This document shows positions 26,123-37,915 of a stretch of DNA of 64,000 nucleotides, piece by piece. Under the pieces are notes generated by a model, which was not told the origin of the DNA, did no database searches, and saw only the letters and a list, made by a program, of their open reading frames with translations. Source of the DNA: Steinernema hermaphroditum (lineage: Eukaryota > Nematoda > Chromadorea > Rhabditida > Steinernematidae); contig CM059625.1 of NCBI GenBank assembly GCA_030435675.1, positions 15,500,001-15,564,000 on the forward strand, read 5' to 3'. Every line of letters starts with the position of its first letter. Within the stretch, counting starts at the first letter, position 1. Both the position numbers and the translations under genes were made by a program.

Positions 26123-27078
26123 CGATCGCTGACTTTCTATTGTCTTGCATATCGAGGTGCTCTAAAACAACATTTGATAAATAATATTCATTTCAAGCGT
26201 ATGTTGAATTTGATTTTCTGATGAATAAGCTGATCTTTCGTTTATGTCCTACCGATTGGTAGGGTCGGGAGGGGCGTCCAGTCGCTTTTTCGCTCACTTT
26301 CTCGGATAAGTTGAGCGAGCGGTTATTCTCAGTCGTCGCTGTTGGCTCAGTGACCGTCGTGGATACCAGAAATCAAACGAGCACCAAGTCGTAGTTCCAC
26401 ATCGAGGGCTCGAGTCCGCGTGGTGTAACTGGTGTAACGTGTATGTCATTTGTGATCGCCCTGGCTCCCAGAAAGCCTAGAACACCAGGGAGCCGTAGTT
26501 CCAACGTTTCACCAAAAGCCAGTCACAACCACTCGGCTCTACCCACGACGCGACGAGTACGGTGTGATATTGTTGTTTTTTTGTGCTTTGCGGTTGATTC
26601 AAGAGTAAAAAACTGGATCATAATCGTATGAAAAAAAGCTATTGTTTAATAGAGCCAGTCTTGGGTTTGTGGAAGTCCCCGCTTTCAAAACTAGACTCAG
26701 GGATGTAGGAGAGCGTGAAAAGAACTGTTGGTTCAGCAGATGTTTAGTGCGGCTCAATCTGCTATATGGACCAAGCAAGGATAGCCAACTTTGTCGATTA
26801 TGATATTGACTAGTTTGATAAACAACGAAAAGACGTAACAGTTAAAACACAAAAATAATTTCAAATGTATCGACCGCAAGTGCATTACTTCATCGTTTTT
26901 TGTTCCTGGTTGAAAAGATAAACTAAACGGCGTTCAGCAGCAGCTTTTCTCTTCAGCGGCAAAACAAAACCATTCGGGTCACCCTCTCAGGCGAAGCTCA
27001 ATAGATAAGGTGACTCGAGCGGTTATCAGCGTCCCACTCTCCAAGCGTATTGTTGCTCAGCCGCCCCTCCACGCTCAC
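26123..27078. other. Intergenic region
   Basis: No coherent gene. A short perfect hairpin CCTACCGATTGGTAGG occurs near 26248. The end of the interval is the promoter side of the DRAM-like gene. Confidence 0.45.
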
Positions 27079-28154
27079 ATGGTTCTGGTAAATGTGTGGA
27101 TATTTCCTCTTTTGACCACCTTGTTCATTATACTAACAGTAGTGTCATGGTAGTCTCATTTTAACGCATTGGTTTTGAATTCCGTAGTTTAGTTACGTAA
27201 TCGGCCTATTGCACGGTCTGCATCCGACAGATTGGGGCGCTATCAGGTGAGCGATGACGACGGATGAACGCTGTAAAAAGTTCGATTTATTTAGCGATAT
27301 AACCAATTTACCCTATCAGCAGACTTTTTATGCGGAACTCACCAATATCACGGCTATTCTGGGTGATCGCAACAACTGCCTGAATCTGTTGATGCTTAGT
27401 TTCAGTGTGCGTATGTGTCTACATGCGGCATCGACTGATAATAGCATACTTCACGTATTCTCATATACAGGGGACGTCGTTTTTTAAGCATGCAAGTGTA
27501 GCGACCACCTGGATTGGTATGCTAGGAGCGTTCGCTCTCAGTGTGTCCTCGAACTTTCCGGTAAGTACACGAAAACCTTTAGTGCTCAGATTTGATCTTA
27601 GCGCTCACTGGCTTATTTAGTTTTACGAGTAAATAATCACTTGCAGGAAAGTGAATTCCCCTGCATCCATTCCATCAGCGTGTGGGTCATGTTCTCACTT
27701 TGCATCGCGTACATTTGGAGCCAAACCGTTTTCACATTCTTCACCAGAGCTCCTTTCATATCAATTCGGTTCATTTTCCTTTTCCGATTGGCGATATCCC
27801 TAGTAGCGACTGCCTGTTTTGCGTCAGGTAATACCGGTGGTATTGTTGGCCGTTTATCCGATTGTCGTTTTAGGACGAACAATATCTATAAAGTCCGAGC
27901 AGACAGACAACGACATCATGATCAGAACAATCTTAAGATGGTCAGTGTATGCACTATTTTGCATATACATGACTAGCGAAGCGTATGAATTGTGGTTCAC
28001 GGAAGTGAAAGCTCTAAAACTAGTGATTCCTGGCGGCGTTCTTTACGATGAAACGGTATTACGGCCAAGACTCAGAGCGGCAACATTCGCATCTCTAACG
28101 GAATATGGCGAAGACGAGGAAGAAGATCTACTGGCTGCTACGCTAGTTCCCTAG
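27079..28154 (+). CDS. DRAM/TMEM150-like multipass membrane protein
   Basis: Six exons (27079-27149, 27193-27246, 27295-27406, 27471-27560, 27647-27827, 27874-28154) close to 262 aa. About five to six hydrophobic helices are visible, for example WIFPLLTTLFIILTVVSCYVIGL, VATTWIGMLGAFALSVSSNF, VWVMFSLCIAYIWSQTVF and FIFLFRLAISLVATACFA, followed by an acidic C-terminal tail (YGEDEEEDLL). The pattern of an early SD.T..LP segment and GMLGAFALSVSSNF resembles the Frag1/DRAM/Sfk1 family, whose members sit in lysosomal or plasma membranes and influence autophagy or GPI/phosphoinositide handling. That assignment is from pattern memory and is moderate. Two introns are only 43-46 nt. The first-intron acceptor is fixed by phase: the AG five bases upstream breaks the frame. 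Confidence 0.7.
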
Positions 28155-28500
28155 TAGCACCTGTTTAGTGTATAGAATCAGTAGTATAAAATGGTAAACT
28201 GCCTCTTTTTATGGTCTTTGTCAAGCCTTTTGTTCACCTTTACCATTTCCAAAGCTCCATCAGATTTGACATTTCTAAACATCAGTCAACTGAGCAAGTC
28301 CTGCTAGAGGCCTCTTCTTCCAAAATTCAACTCAAAGTAGGCATTCAATCGGTTCTCTTCGGTCATTATTCTTCAAGCGGCGGCATCAACAATTTCCCAA
28401 TGTCGAAACCACTCAAAGCGCGCTCATTAAAATTAGGTCAGTTTACTGCGCTATTATGAACCGCTCACCCTCTCTCAAACAACACTGCCGCCCTTCCAAT

Positions 28501-28930
28501 ATGTTTATTGCTGTGCTCTTTCTCACACTTTCAACAATCGCCTTTGCCGACGACAGCAACGAAGTCGACTACAACAAATACGTGAAATGGGGTAAATTTT
28601 GAAAGCGCCTCAATGTGCATCAGCTGATGATTTTCAGAGAAGCGAACTCTTCTTTGCGACAACGCCGGGTACTGCCGCCTCGCTGTTGGAAATGATGGAC
28701 CTGTATTTGATACGGACTGCTTCAATGAGATGTTTAAGCCGATGAGCTTTGTGCGACGACCGAAACAGCCAGAAGAGGAGATGGCCGAACGGACTGTCTG
28801 CGACATTAGCTGCCGTGGCGCCGACAGAGATTCGGTTATTTCAAAGACTCCAAGCAACAATCATAATTGCGTTCGCTTTCACACTTACAACTCTCTTCAT
28901 CGAGGAAACGACTGGTACATTTGGAGGTGA
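28501..28930 (+). CDS. Small secreted Cys-rich protein, unknown
   Basis: Two exons, 28501-28591 and 28638-28930, give 127 aa. The N-terminus MFIAVLFLTLSTIAFADDS is a clear signal peptide with likely cleavage after AFA. The mature part has six cysteines (LLCDNAGYCRL, DTDCFNEM, VCDISCRGA, NNHNCVRF), so three disulphides are plausible, and it ends NDWYIWR. An in-frame upstream ATG at 28456 would add 15 residues ahead of the signal sequence and is less likely. Function is unknown. Confidence 0.7.
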
Positions 28931-29453
28931 GCACTCACAGAAAACGCCATAGATATCACGGCTCAAAAAGTTCATCCCCTAATAGTCAACGAGTTTTTAT
29001 ATAGTAACCAAAAAATAACTCATTCCGTAGCCGTGATTCTTAATGCTTGTGGTGTTACTGCGATATCAGTGCATCAAGAAAAAGTCACGTCACCGGAATT
29101 CATATGACGAAATAGGGATGTAAACAAATTCCGCCGGTCACTTGGTTCTTGAACTGGTACTATTGTTCAAAAAACGTACAGATGATGCATTACAGCCAAT
29201 TTTAACATTTACTCCGTGCCAATCCATGATCTCTACGTGTATGCAGTCATTTCCTTGTAATTTTCGTTTTCTGTCCACTCTTCATATCCCACAGTATTAC
29301 TATCACATTTACTGGTTTTTTAAGATCCGGTCACTGCCGCAACACGTCAATCACCCTCGAAATCCACTGTGGGTTTCCATACCTCGACAAGAAAAGCAAT
29401 TGATCTTATAACTGTTATGTCTTACTTGATTGTAAACTAATAAATTCTTCTCT
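28931..29453. other. Convergent intergenic region
   Basis: 3' UTRs of the secreted protein gene (+) and the sugar transporter gene (-). No other gene seen. Confidence 0.5.
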
Positions 29454-31399
29454 TTATACGGTCATATCATTATTAACGGCCCCATATCCACTGTGTATCC
29501 TTGACAATCTTTCAGTTTCACGCCCCAGCCCTGTTGACACACGCTTGACGATCTTTACTGGCTTCGTTTCTGGTAAAACTGCGTATAGTATTAATGTGAA
29601 AAAGGCTCTAAAAATCGTTCGTTACGCATAATGGTGAGGTTGAGAGATGTCGCCTACGTTGGAATTGCAAAGAGCAAATACGAGTAGCCACCAACGGCTT
29701 CATTGAGAGGATAGTAGACGAGGGTCGTGAACAGGGTTGACACCCAATTTGCTGATACAGCGGCTCCCAGTGCTACACTTGCCGCATCACGCTCCACGAG
29801 TTCGGCCGGAATGAAGTAAGCCAAAGGGCCAACGCCGAGATTATAGCCGACACCGTAGATTAGGAACGCAACTCCGAAGCAATAGGACGACCACTGCGAC
29901 TCTGAAAATTAGCCTATATTTTTAATTGAACTCAACGATTGTCCAAGACGATATGCCGCAATGCTGATGGTAGGATGACGATTGACGCTAGGTATAGATC
30001 ACAACCAACTTACGGTATCTCTGAGATATTAATGAGAAACATGTTAGAAGAAAGTCGGCTGCTGCACAGAGACACAGAGTGTTGAGTAGGAGTGGTCTCC
30101 GGCCACATGTATCTACGAGTTTCAATGCCGGTAGTGTTAGAAATGCGCTTAGCAGAGAGCCGAAGGCTGGCAAGAAGGGTATGAGAGGCTCAACAAACGA
30201 TACAGACGAAAACATCCTGAAAATTTCGGTTAAATCAAGAGTTAGCTTATTCATACGATGTTGAATATGAGATCGTAGCCATACTTCCGCTGAACACTTG
30301 CGCAGCACTGACAACCATTCCGATGAAAACGTCGTTTCGTATTGCTGGAATGCTGAAGACGCGCTTGATGCTCAGCTGCTCTGGCATCTCAGGAACGAGT
30401 TGTTCGTAGTAAATCACGGCATTGTAATGTTCATCTTTCGATGGATGATAGTAGAAGCTAAACAACCGCTCATTATATATATCGTAATGGCAAGTTTATA
30501 CAGACTTACTCAACGGATTTGGACGCCTTTCCACAGTGTTGGTATCGAATATAGTAGTTTGGTGATTCGGGGATAATGTAAATGGAAAGCAGGATTTGTA
30601 ACGCGCCAATTCCAGCGGGTACAAGCATAAGAATGCCCCACACTTCCGTTCCGCCAAGGATGGAGTCCAGTGAGAGGATTGCTCCGAGTGCGGATCCAAT
30701 GCACACGGCGATGTGGACCGAGCAGCTGATGGCACCCTGAAAACATGGGCATGAAAAAAAATTGAGAATTGAAAGCCAAGATCGCAAGCATGAAGAGTCT
30801 GAAAAGTCAGTTGAAAAGAGACTGACCATTCAGCAACACAACTCCCGTGTTTCATTAGCTAAAGCATACCCTAAGATCTGGAGGCGCAATTTCGTGGACA
30901 TACATAGGGACCAATGAGCATGCCAGTCCCACATAGACTCCCGTCAAGATTCGGCCTCCGAGCAACAGAAATGGAGTGAGTGTTGTGAATGCCGACGCCA
31001 TGGTGATACTTCCCAATACCAAAACCGAGTTACTTAAGAGCAGTAGCGCCGATTTGGTTCCATAAGATCCGATCATTGGCAATATGAAGTAGCATCCTAT
31101 GAGTGCTCCGATACTTTGAGAAGAAACTATCAGCGACCTAAGCACAGTACATGTATGAGGTCAGCAGGAGCTATTTACCATAATACATTCAAAGCATTTT
31201 GCTCAATGTAGTAGTTAAACTCTTGAAGTAGACTCGTCCTTATAGCATTCTGGACAACTGGAGTTGGCACATTCAAAACGACCATATGAAAGCCGACAGG
31301 AAGAATTGCCAATATGACGACATTGACCATGATGAGAACAAGACGGGTTTGATGCTTCATGGTGGACATGAAGATGTCGACATTTAGAGAAATGGCCAT
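29454..31399 (-). CDS. SLC2-type sugar transporter (MFS)
   Basis: Seven exons (31399-31179, 31137-30870, 30736-30510, 30457-30257, 30216-30014, 29901-29658, 29607-29454) close to 505 aa, the usual GLUT length. Twelve hydrophobic helices are expected in a plasma-membrane hexose carrier. Visible signatures are GGRILTGVYVGLACSLVPMY and HEIAPPDLRG (helix 4-5), PESPNYY after helix 6, the helix-7 block AAQVFSGSMATISYSTS, VDTCGRRPLLL between helices 8 and 9, GVGPLAYFIPAE near helix 10, and PETK after helix 12. Helix 7 lacks the QQLSG motif of class I glucose carriers (it reads AAQVFSG), so substrate is uncertain. ATG lies one base behind a TTTCTCAG acceptor, consistent with trans-splicing. Confidence 0.9.
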
Positions 31400-31744
31400 T
31401 CTGAGAAACGGTGTTCAACAAAAAATGGGCGCGCTGTCCGACGGCGACGATCGGGGAAGTCTTATCAGTCGATGATTCGCTGTGCAAACGATCAATAAGA
31501 ACGCGTGTACTAATGTTCTGTCCCTTGGTCCAGAAAGCGTTATAAGCGATACTGCTAGTTTTCAAAAGTGCTTAAACAGCATTGGTTTGAATAACTTAAA
31601 TAACGCGAGCTGGCACAATATCGATATCAACCGTGAGAAAGGAACATTGTCATTGTCATGGGAAAGTTAAAATGTTTGTAATTTTTATGAACATTTCAAT
31701 TCATGCAAGGCACATTTACGTTTATTATTTATCTCGACAACCAG

Positions 31745-31996
31745 TCGTTATTCGAAGCTTCGTACCAGCGGCCCGGTAGTATCTTCAGATCGTCCTTCGC
31801 TTCTGGGCGTGCTTGATTCTTTTCCAAGTTGCTTTTGTGAGAGCCCAGGTGTCGCATCCGTATAGCATGTTGATATCCTTCTCGATATTTCCGAGTTGTG
31901 GTTTCGTGGCCATCTCATAAGTTGTCCAAAATATGTAAATTCAGGAACTTTCTCTATTATATCGCTTCCTGACATCAATTCTGTTCCCATCGTAAG
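31745..31996 (-). mobile_element. Fragment of a non-LTR retrotransposon reverse transcriptase
   Basis: On the minus strand one frame reads GTELMSGSDIIEKVPEFTYFGQL, matching the RTE/CR1-type thumb region (..FVYLG..I). It continues to EISRRISTCY, then a one-frame shift gives YGCDTWALTKATWKRIKHAQKRR before a stop. This order (YLG, RR, YG..TWA) is typical of the RT C-terminus. The rest of the element is absent, so it is a dead fragment. Confidence 0.65.
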
Positions 31997-32362
31997 GAAT
32001 CGGATCTTGATTCATTCACTTTGTTTTCGATAAGTTTATCTTTATATGTATTAGCCACGTCTCCGGTAAATTCCTCAAGTAAATCCTGGACTTCATCAAA
32101 GCTGTGAGATAGCGAAAACAGGATGTCAAGATACAGTAGTCTTCTTTAAAATAATCATTCACAGGACTGCAAATTTGGCGAGTGGTGACCGATCTTGATC
32201 ACATTCTGAACAATTTCTAAGAACACACCATGTTCATCCTTTCCGAGAACAGTTCAAGTTTTCAAAAGGCTAGTATTTATTTGAAACGAGACAAAGATGC
32301 ATTTAAACACTCGATAAAACTGGGCTGAGCTACCAGCTTCCACTGCGAACTTCAGAAGTTGC

Positions 32363-33178
32363 TTATTCTTTCGCTTCGAACTTTATGAAAGGATTCACTA
32401 AAGTCAGTACACGGTTCTTCGAAACATGTTCAATACGATTCAAAACATTGCAGTATCGGTATTCAGGCCCACAAAGGGGCACTAACGGTCCGATAAGTTC
32501 TGTCGATGGATCGATAATACGGCACAAACCTTTTAATCCGATTTTTAAGTGGGTGACGTACGGCGCCTCATTATATTGCCTGAAAAACGTTTCCAGTTGT
32601 TCGACGGTTACCGCCCTGATTACAGAAGTGATGATAACCACAGAACTTTTGGCTTTCACACAATTTTCTAATATCAGTGTCACAGTTGCTGGTGTGATCT
32701 TACTATCCTGAACGATAATTTGATCTGGAAACCCGTGCACGGCGATTCTGTTGAAAAGATCTTCGAGTTCTTTCTCATATCCATGTACTCCACGGAGCAC
32801 CACAGCCCGAAGGCTGCTGTCAATAGAATCGATAATTCTGCAGTATTGTGTCGAGCAGGGGAAATCGAGTTCCAGAGACGGTCGCTCGCGAGTAAACTTC
32901 GGGACTCGTATAGCTGAAAGGAAATCTGACTCGTTGAATGGCCTGTCACTTCCACGTTCTAGCTCCCGGTATGTGATAACTACCGTCACGGAATCAATTA
33001 TTTCAGCAGTTACGTTTTCTAACCACATCCGGTCTGTCCGTGTAGAAACGACTGCTCGGAGAACGGTCCTTTCGGGGATCTTCACCTTTCCCCAGTGACC
33101 GGATAGTTCCTCGCATGCTCGGTATCCTCGCAGAAAATGAACGACAGAGTCGATAAAGAAGAAAGGAGTGAACTCCAT
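32363..33178 (-). CDS. Single-exon 271-aa protein, unknown, possibly F-box-like
   Basis: An uninterrupted frame of 271 residues begins MEFTPFFFIDSVVHFLRG and ends PFIKFEAKE. The N-terminal pattern (M.F.P.FFIDSV...L) is reminiscent of lineage-specific nematode proteins with a degenerate F-box-like start followed by leucine-rich or FTH-type repeats, but this is only a resemblance. Segments such as SLRAVVLRGVHGYEKELEDLF and VTVEQLETFFRQYNEAPYVTHLKIG look like regularly spaced strand/helix units. No signal peptide is seen. It is divergently paired with the gene starting at 33311. Confidence 0.6.
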   Translation of the reverse strand: MEFTPFFFIDSVVHFLRGYRACEELSGHWGKVKIPERTVLRAVVSTRTDRMWLENVTAEIIDSVTVVITYRELERGSDRPFNESDFLSAIRVPKFTRERPSLELDFPCSTQYCRIIDSIDSSLRAVVLRGVHGYEKELEDLFNRIAVHGFPDQIIVQDSKITPATVTLILENCVKAKSSVVIITSVIRAVTVEQLETFFRQYNEAPYVTHLKIGLKGLCRIIDPSTELIGPLVPLCGPEYRYCNVLNRIEHVSKNRVLTLVNPFIKFEAKE

Positions 33179-33310
33179 CGCACAAACCTAACAGCGACGA
33201 GCTCGCAACGACTTTCGATATTTTTGCTAAGTTATGCGATCACGCATCGCATTTGTTTGTGTGATACACAAAAAGCCACACCTTTTCTTTGCATCAGTGT
33301 GGGTGACACA
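33179..33310. promoter_or_regulatory. Short divergent promoter region
   Basis: Only 132 bases separate the start codons of the two divergent genes (33178 on minus, 33311 on plus), so both promoters must overlap here or extend into the genes. No TATA or known motif was identified with confidence. Confidence 0.4.
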
Positions 33311-34165
33311 ATGAACATTCGGTCCAAAATGAATGAATATAACGGTGTAGCCTCGAACGCCAACGCTCGTGAAGGTTGGCGTGATCAGATTGGTATCATT
33401 TTGGAGAAATTTCGTGGTCAGCTTTTGCGGTTAGATCGGTGCCTGAGAAATGCGAACCTCAAGGTTTTGGCTGATGAAGAAAACGCAACCGGTTCGTTTT
33501 TCATGTGTCGCACTCTCTCACCAGGTTATTTTAGGATGCTGCGTGGAGATCACTGATTTTGTCGACAAGGCCGGCCCGATTGTGAAGGAAGCTCGTGAGA
33601 GCACCAGCCAGTTCAAGACGCTGTTGGATATTGTTTTCGTTTCCAGTCTCCGCATCGATCATGCACTTCAAGAACGCCTTCTGCATCACACCGATGTCAT
33701 CATAGCACAGGCGGCTAGCTTCTTTGATAAAATCTCAGAGTATAGAAATCGGCGCATGGAAATCTGCTCTGAATTTAATATCTTTCTGGTTGGTGCATTT
33801 GAACACTTAACTGACGTAAGCAGCTGTGTTTAGGAGGTAAACCACCGCGCTCTGATCGATTTCGATCAAAATCAGCTTGGAATTACTCGTATGTCTGCAG
33901 TTACTATTAGCAGCAGCCTCCAGTTTCTCTGCATGTCAATGGAAGCCTCACTCAATGATTCTGCGTAAGCAGATTTAATGGATCCCTATGGACCTTTTTC
34001 GTTAATTTGATATGATGTTGAAGTGAAGTACTGATTGCTTTCTGTATGTGCCTCGAATTTCGTGTGGGCTGCGCTGGCGTGAACGTTTCTGGTGTGGACA
34101 GCTTGAGCGATCAGCCTGGTGCGGCGGTTCTGTTGTGGGAGATACACCGGTTTGGCGAAGTTTAG
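33311..34165 (+). CDS. 238-aa predicted protein, unknown, helical
   Basis: Four exons, 33311-33463, 33525-33815, 33834-33964 and 34024-34165, close in phase. The sequence starts MNIRSKMNEYNGVASNANAR and contains helical stretches (WRDQIGIILEKFRGQLLRLDRCLRNANLK; KISEYRNRRMEICSEF). Hydrophobic patches are present, but no clear signal peptide or membrane segment. The first intron uses a GTTTTG donor, chosen because the nearby GTTCGT option breaks the frame. The last acceptor (TTGAAG) is weak, so the final 46 residues are less certain. I do not recognise the family. Confidence 0.5.
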
Positions 34166-34229
34166 GGAAGGAGCGCTGGAAACGATTTTTGTTTAGGGTT
34201 TTTAGGGAAGGAGCGCTGGAAACGATTTT
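34161..34229. repeat. 40-bp tandem duplication
   Basis: TTTAGGGAAGGAGCGCTGGA... occurs at 34161 and again at 34201. It directly overlaps the predicted stop codon of the preceding gene. Confidence 0.8.
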
Positions 34230-34804
34230 AAAAGGATGTTTAATTCGCCTCGGAACATGCGTAGGCGTGTCATTTCATGATTTAATCAACTGGTGGAAAA
34301 GTCTTGCCCTTGGCGAACTTGTGTACAGCCAGCAGGACCACAGGAGCGGTATTGGTGCAATAGAGGTCGGCTGGGTCGAAATATATAAAGTTAAATAAAC
34401 AGACGGAAGGAGATGGTCGCCGGTGAACAAAGGGATCGTAGAAACTGACTTATTGGCGGAATTGAGGTTTGGTCGTGGAGTGGTTCATGTGTGACATCTT
34501 TAGAGGCAGCTCATCAGTCGAAGTGGCGAATTTAGGCATGATTGGTTCGTCTTCTGGGAGGCCTCTTCTCGAGAACTGGCGCCCAGAAGAATGTTGTCGC
34601 GTAGTTGCGCAGCTCAAGGTCCAGTGATATGTCAGTTTTGCAGAGATGAAAGTCGAGGACACCGGCCGGGAGGAACGGGCTGGAGACGGTCCCGAAGTTG
34701 ATGCTCTTTATGGCGAAAGGCGGTTTTTTGTGGTTGATCGCGTTATTCCAGATTTTCGGTGTCGGTCGGGTTTGCTTGCTGGCTCACACAATGCGGAAGG
34801 CCTT

Positions 34805-35488
34805 CTAGACATGGGCAAGAAAGGCAAGCGGGTGTTTACGAAATGTTAGCATTTTTAACAAGGAGGTGAGCATGACAGGACCTGAGTAGAGCAGCTGGTT
34901 GAAGGAAGGATTGCCTTGCGTCCGGACATGGGGCATTGCACTATGCGGAACTTGGTCATCATGGAGCTTTCGACGAGCATCTCGAAGATGCGCTGTGGTA
35001 CTATCCAACCATTGTGTCGCCGACGGCGATGGATCATTTTCCCCGCCCATCATGTTATTGTATGTTTCTGATTGTGGGAATAAATAAGTCTTCCCCTGAG
35101 AGAGCTCAACGCTCACGTCCACCTCGTAGTCGGGCACAACTTCGATGATGTCCAGAACGAGCCAGTCTTGCATGACGAGATCGATCTGAGTTTTGATATC
35201 TAGCGTCTTCAACATGCTGACGGCGAGGGAGACTAGTCTCTGAATAGCTAATCCGCTGTAGGGCGGGATGAGCTGACAGTTCTGTGTGCGTGAGGTAAGA
35301 AAAATCTGGAATGTTCTGCGCGCAAATTCCTTGACTTCTCCACACCCAGAATACACAAAAGAGAAATCAATACCTTTGTAGGACAGAAAAATAACGAGGA
35401 CAAAAAAATTGTAAAATTGCGCGTCGTTCGAGACTTGCGCGTGCTCCGACATCAATATGAACCGACTGCTCACTTTGCTCAACACCAC
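34805..35488 (-). pseudogene. Long open frame, weakly ligand-gated-channel-like
   Basis: A 228-codon open frame without recognisable splice structure. The part IPPYSGLAIQRLVSL...SMLKTLDIKTQIDLVMQDW loosely follows the first strands of Cys-loop receptor extracellular domains (P..., V.V...L..LDI..Q....., ..W), and a second frame nearby reads YLTHTELSAH..., as if split by frameshifts. No Cys-loop or membrane segments follow. It may be a receptor relic or chance. The last part overlaps repeat-like sequence. Confidence 0.2.
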
Positions 35489-37419
35489 GATTGAGTTTCT
35501 CTGACTGATCTGAACTGATTTTCCATGAGGGCCACCGTAGTGAACATGCTTTTCATGTGTTCCTTCAAGTTGTTCATCTGGTGATTCTCCTATCTGAATT
35601 GTATCTGAAATTTTGGCATTTTTATGATTGCAGACGAATAAGTATCAAAGTGCATCAGCATCAAAAGCAATTCTTGAACGCAAAACGTTAAGTGTGCTAT
35701 CTCGGCGACCTGAGTGAACACATGAAAGAAAAGAAACACAGCACTATATATGCATGATCAATTTCAGCCGATTCGCGAGAAACAGGTGCACATTCGTTGA
35801 AATTGGTTCCTGGGCCAATAAGGTTCAATCTGGCGTTCGAAGCATGCTGGATCTTCCGTAATTAAATGGTGTGAGATAGCTCCCTTAAGTGCACTATTTC
35901 ACTGTTCCACCTACCAATCGCAACGCCATTAATTACTTGCTCTTGTCCTTTCACCCAGCCACAAGTAGCTCAGCTACAAATAATTTATTTCGTTAGTGTG
36001 TCTTAATCTTGTTGTAATGGAATTGCCTCTCCGAACGTAGTACGGTCTTTCAGTGCAATGTGTTATTTTGTTCTTCGTAAACTGATTACTGCCCACTCAA
36101 AGGTTATGCGTTATTTTTACTGTCAAATCGGATCAACAAAGAATGTTTATTGTTTTCGTTGATATGTGCGTGTCGTTATTGCTATTCTAACTCACGAAAA
36201 GTCATATAAAGATAATTTTAATATCGGGTTGGAATTTTGGACGTCATCGGCGATGTCCAAGCGTGGCTAGCTGACATTGTAGTAGGCAAACTTCGACCCT
36301 TCTCAACAGCGCTCATTGTCTATTGGCACGATACACTTCATGAGGAGCAGGGGTGCACTCGGTAACAAACCGGACTGAATCAGAAGTCCGGTTTTCCTAA
36401 GTCCGAACATCTCGCTCATGTCGTAAACCACAAGCTAAACCAACTTCTATCACCAGCTAGGCGATACTGCACCAAATTCTCTTTAATTAGCGGAAATAGC
36501 GGAAAACATCATAAGAAGATAAATAGTGAAACAGTACAGACAAATAGTGCGAAGAAATCAAGTCAATCTGGCATTGTTTTGTACACTGTAATCTTATACC
36601 ATGCTACTGTTACTGAATGTTAAGACACAACAGTAAGGAAATCAGTCGAAAACACCAACAATTTGAAACTCTCTCGTCAAAATGAACAGCAATGTGGACT
36701 TGCTTTGACTCAAGAGTCGACGTATCAGGGAAATTTTTCCGAGTTCGCACTTGTTTGGATTTTGGACTGGTTAAGTTACGCCTGCGTCTGGAGTTGATTC
36801 TAGGACCTTCCGACTCATTAGTCTACCAATAAATTGTCTGCTCATGATCTTGAGAGAGAAACAAAGAAACAGTCGTTTTGGTGATATCCTCCATAAGTAC
36901 CGCAAAGTTAGAGGGTATTTGCACCATGGAGTTGACGCTCTTATCTGGTGTTGCCACGCATGTTTTTCATTAAGTTTATTTTCTCACTCAGTTCCGCAAT
37001 CATATAATAACCGATGTTGGACTGATCTTCAAGCTCAACTTCCTCCACGCGCATAATATAATTCCGTTATAAAATCATAGTGCAACGTATTCACGCCTAC
37101 CAGTTTCGTCCTCGAAATAAAGAACTGCTATGAATATGAAATTTGCTCTATGGATGCAGCTGACATATCTTCTTCTAAGTGTACTTGTTGTCTCGCAACT
37201 TTGTGCTCTGTTCCTAGAACGTCTCCCATGTTGAATGCGACACGTGTTTACGGTGTGACTGCGCCATTACTTACACCATGTTTGTGATACTGGCAACGAA
37301 TGAGTTGGGCCGAATCTGTCATTTCCATCGCCTCGCGTCTGTCGCGCACAGATCATAGCATAATTGGATAAAAAGGCGCGTTCTCCGTCGTTCCGCACTG
37401 TTCACTAGTTCAGGCCCTC
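35489..37419. other. Intergenic, AT-rich
   Basis: No gene is supported. GC content falls and stops are frequent in all frames. The last 100 bases are the promoter of the small secreted protein gene at 37420. Confidence 0.5.
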
Positions 37420-37754
37420 ATGACTGCGACCACGTTCCTCCTTTTGGCTCTTCTCCTGTGCCATTCCACTGTCAAGGCGAACTTCTACGCTGATCGTCCG
37501 ACAAATCTGAGAAGCATACTGTATCCAACGTATGCCAATCGCCCGATCAGCGGTGCGGATCTGTATGGGTACATAGGAAATGGTTAAGAGCCCACAAAAT
37601 TAATTTCATCTTCAGCAACTATGAGATCCCCGCCATTGGAATGTGGTCGACCATATCGGGGTACAACAACCTGCTGAATCGAAATCTTCGTTCAACCGAT
37701 GAACAAGGTTTACTAGATCCTCAAGACATTCGTCAAATAACCCAATTATTATAG
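37420..37754 (+). CDS. Small secreted protein, unknown
   Basis: Two exons, 37420-37568 and 37616-37754, give 95 aa. The start MTATTFLLLALLLCHSTVKA is a strong signal peptide, probably cleaved after VKA. The mature peptide (NFYADRPTNLRSILYPTYANRPISG...) has no cysteine and is rich in Tyr, Asn and Leu, resembling structural or peptide-precursor proteins of the worm surface only in a general way. The donor is GTACAT within TATGGGTACAT; the later GTTAAG option gives a frame that stops early. AATAAA follows at 37910-37915. Confidence 0.65.
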
Positions 37755-37909
37755 TTGTTCTTCAACCGGCTCCAGTGCCAATGCACGCGAAATCCGCCGA
37801 AAGCTTCCTCTACCCTTACTACTCCGGTCTCTCCAAAGGACGCTGATCCGTCAATGAAAATAATGCGTTTGAGCACATTAGTTATGCATATGTTTCAATA
37901 TACGAGCAG

Positions 37910-37915
37910 AATAAA
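37910..37915 (+). terminator. Polyadenylation signal
   Basis: AATAAA, about 155 bases after the stop codon of the small secreted protein gene. Confidence 0.5.
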
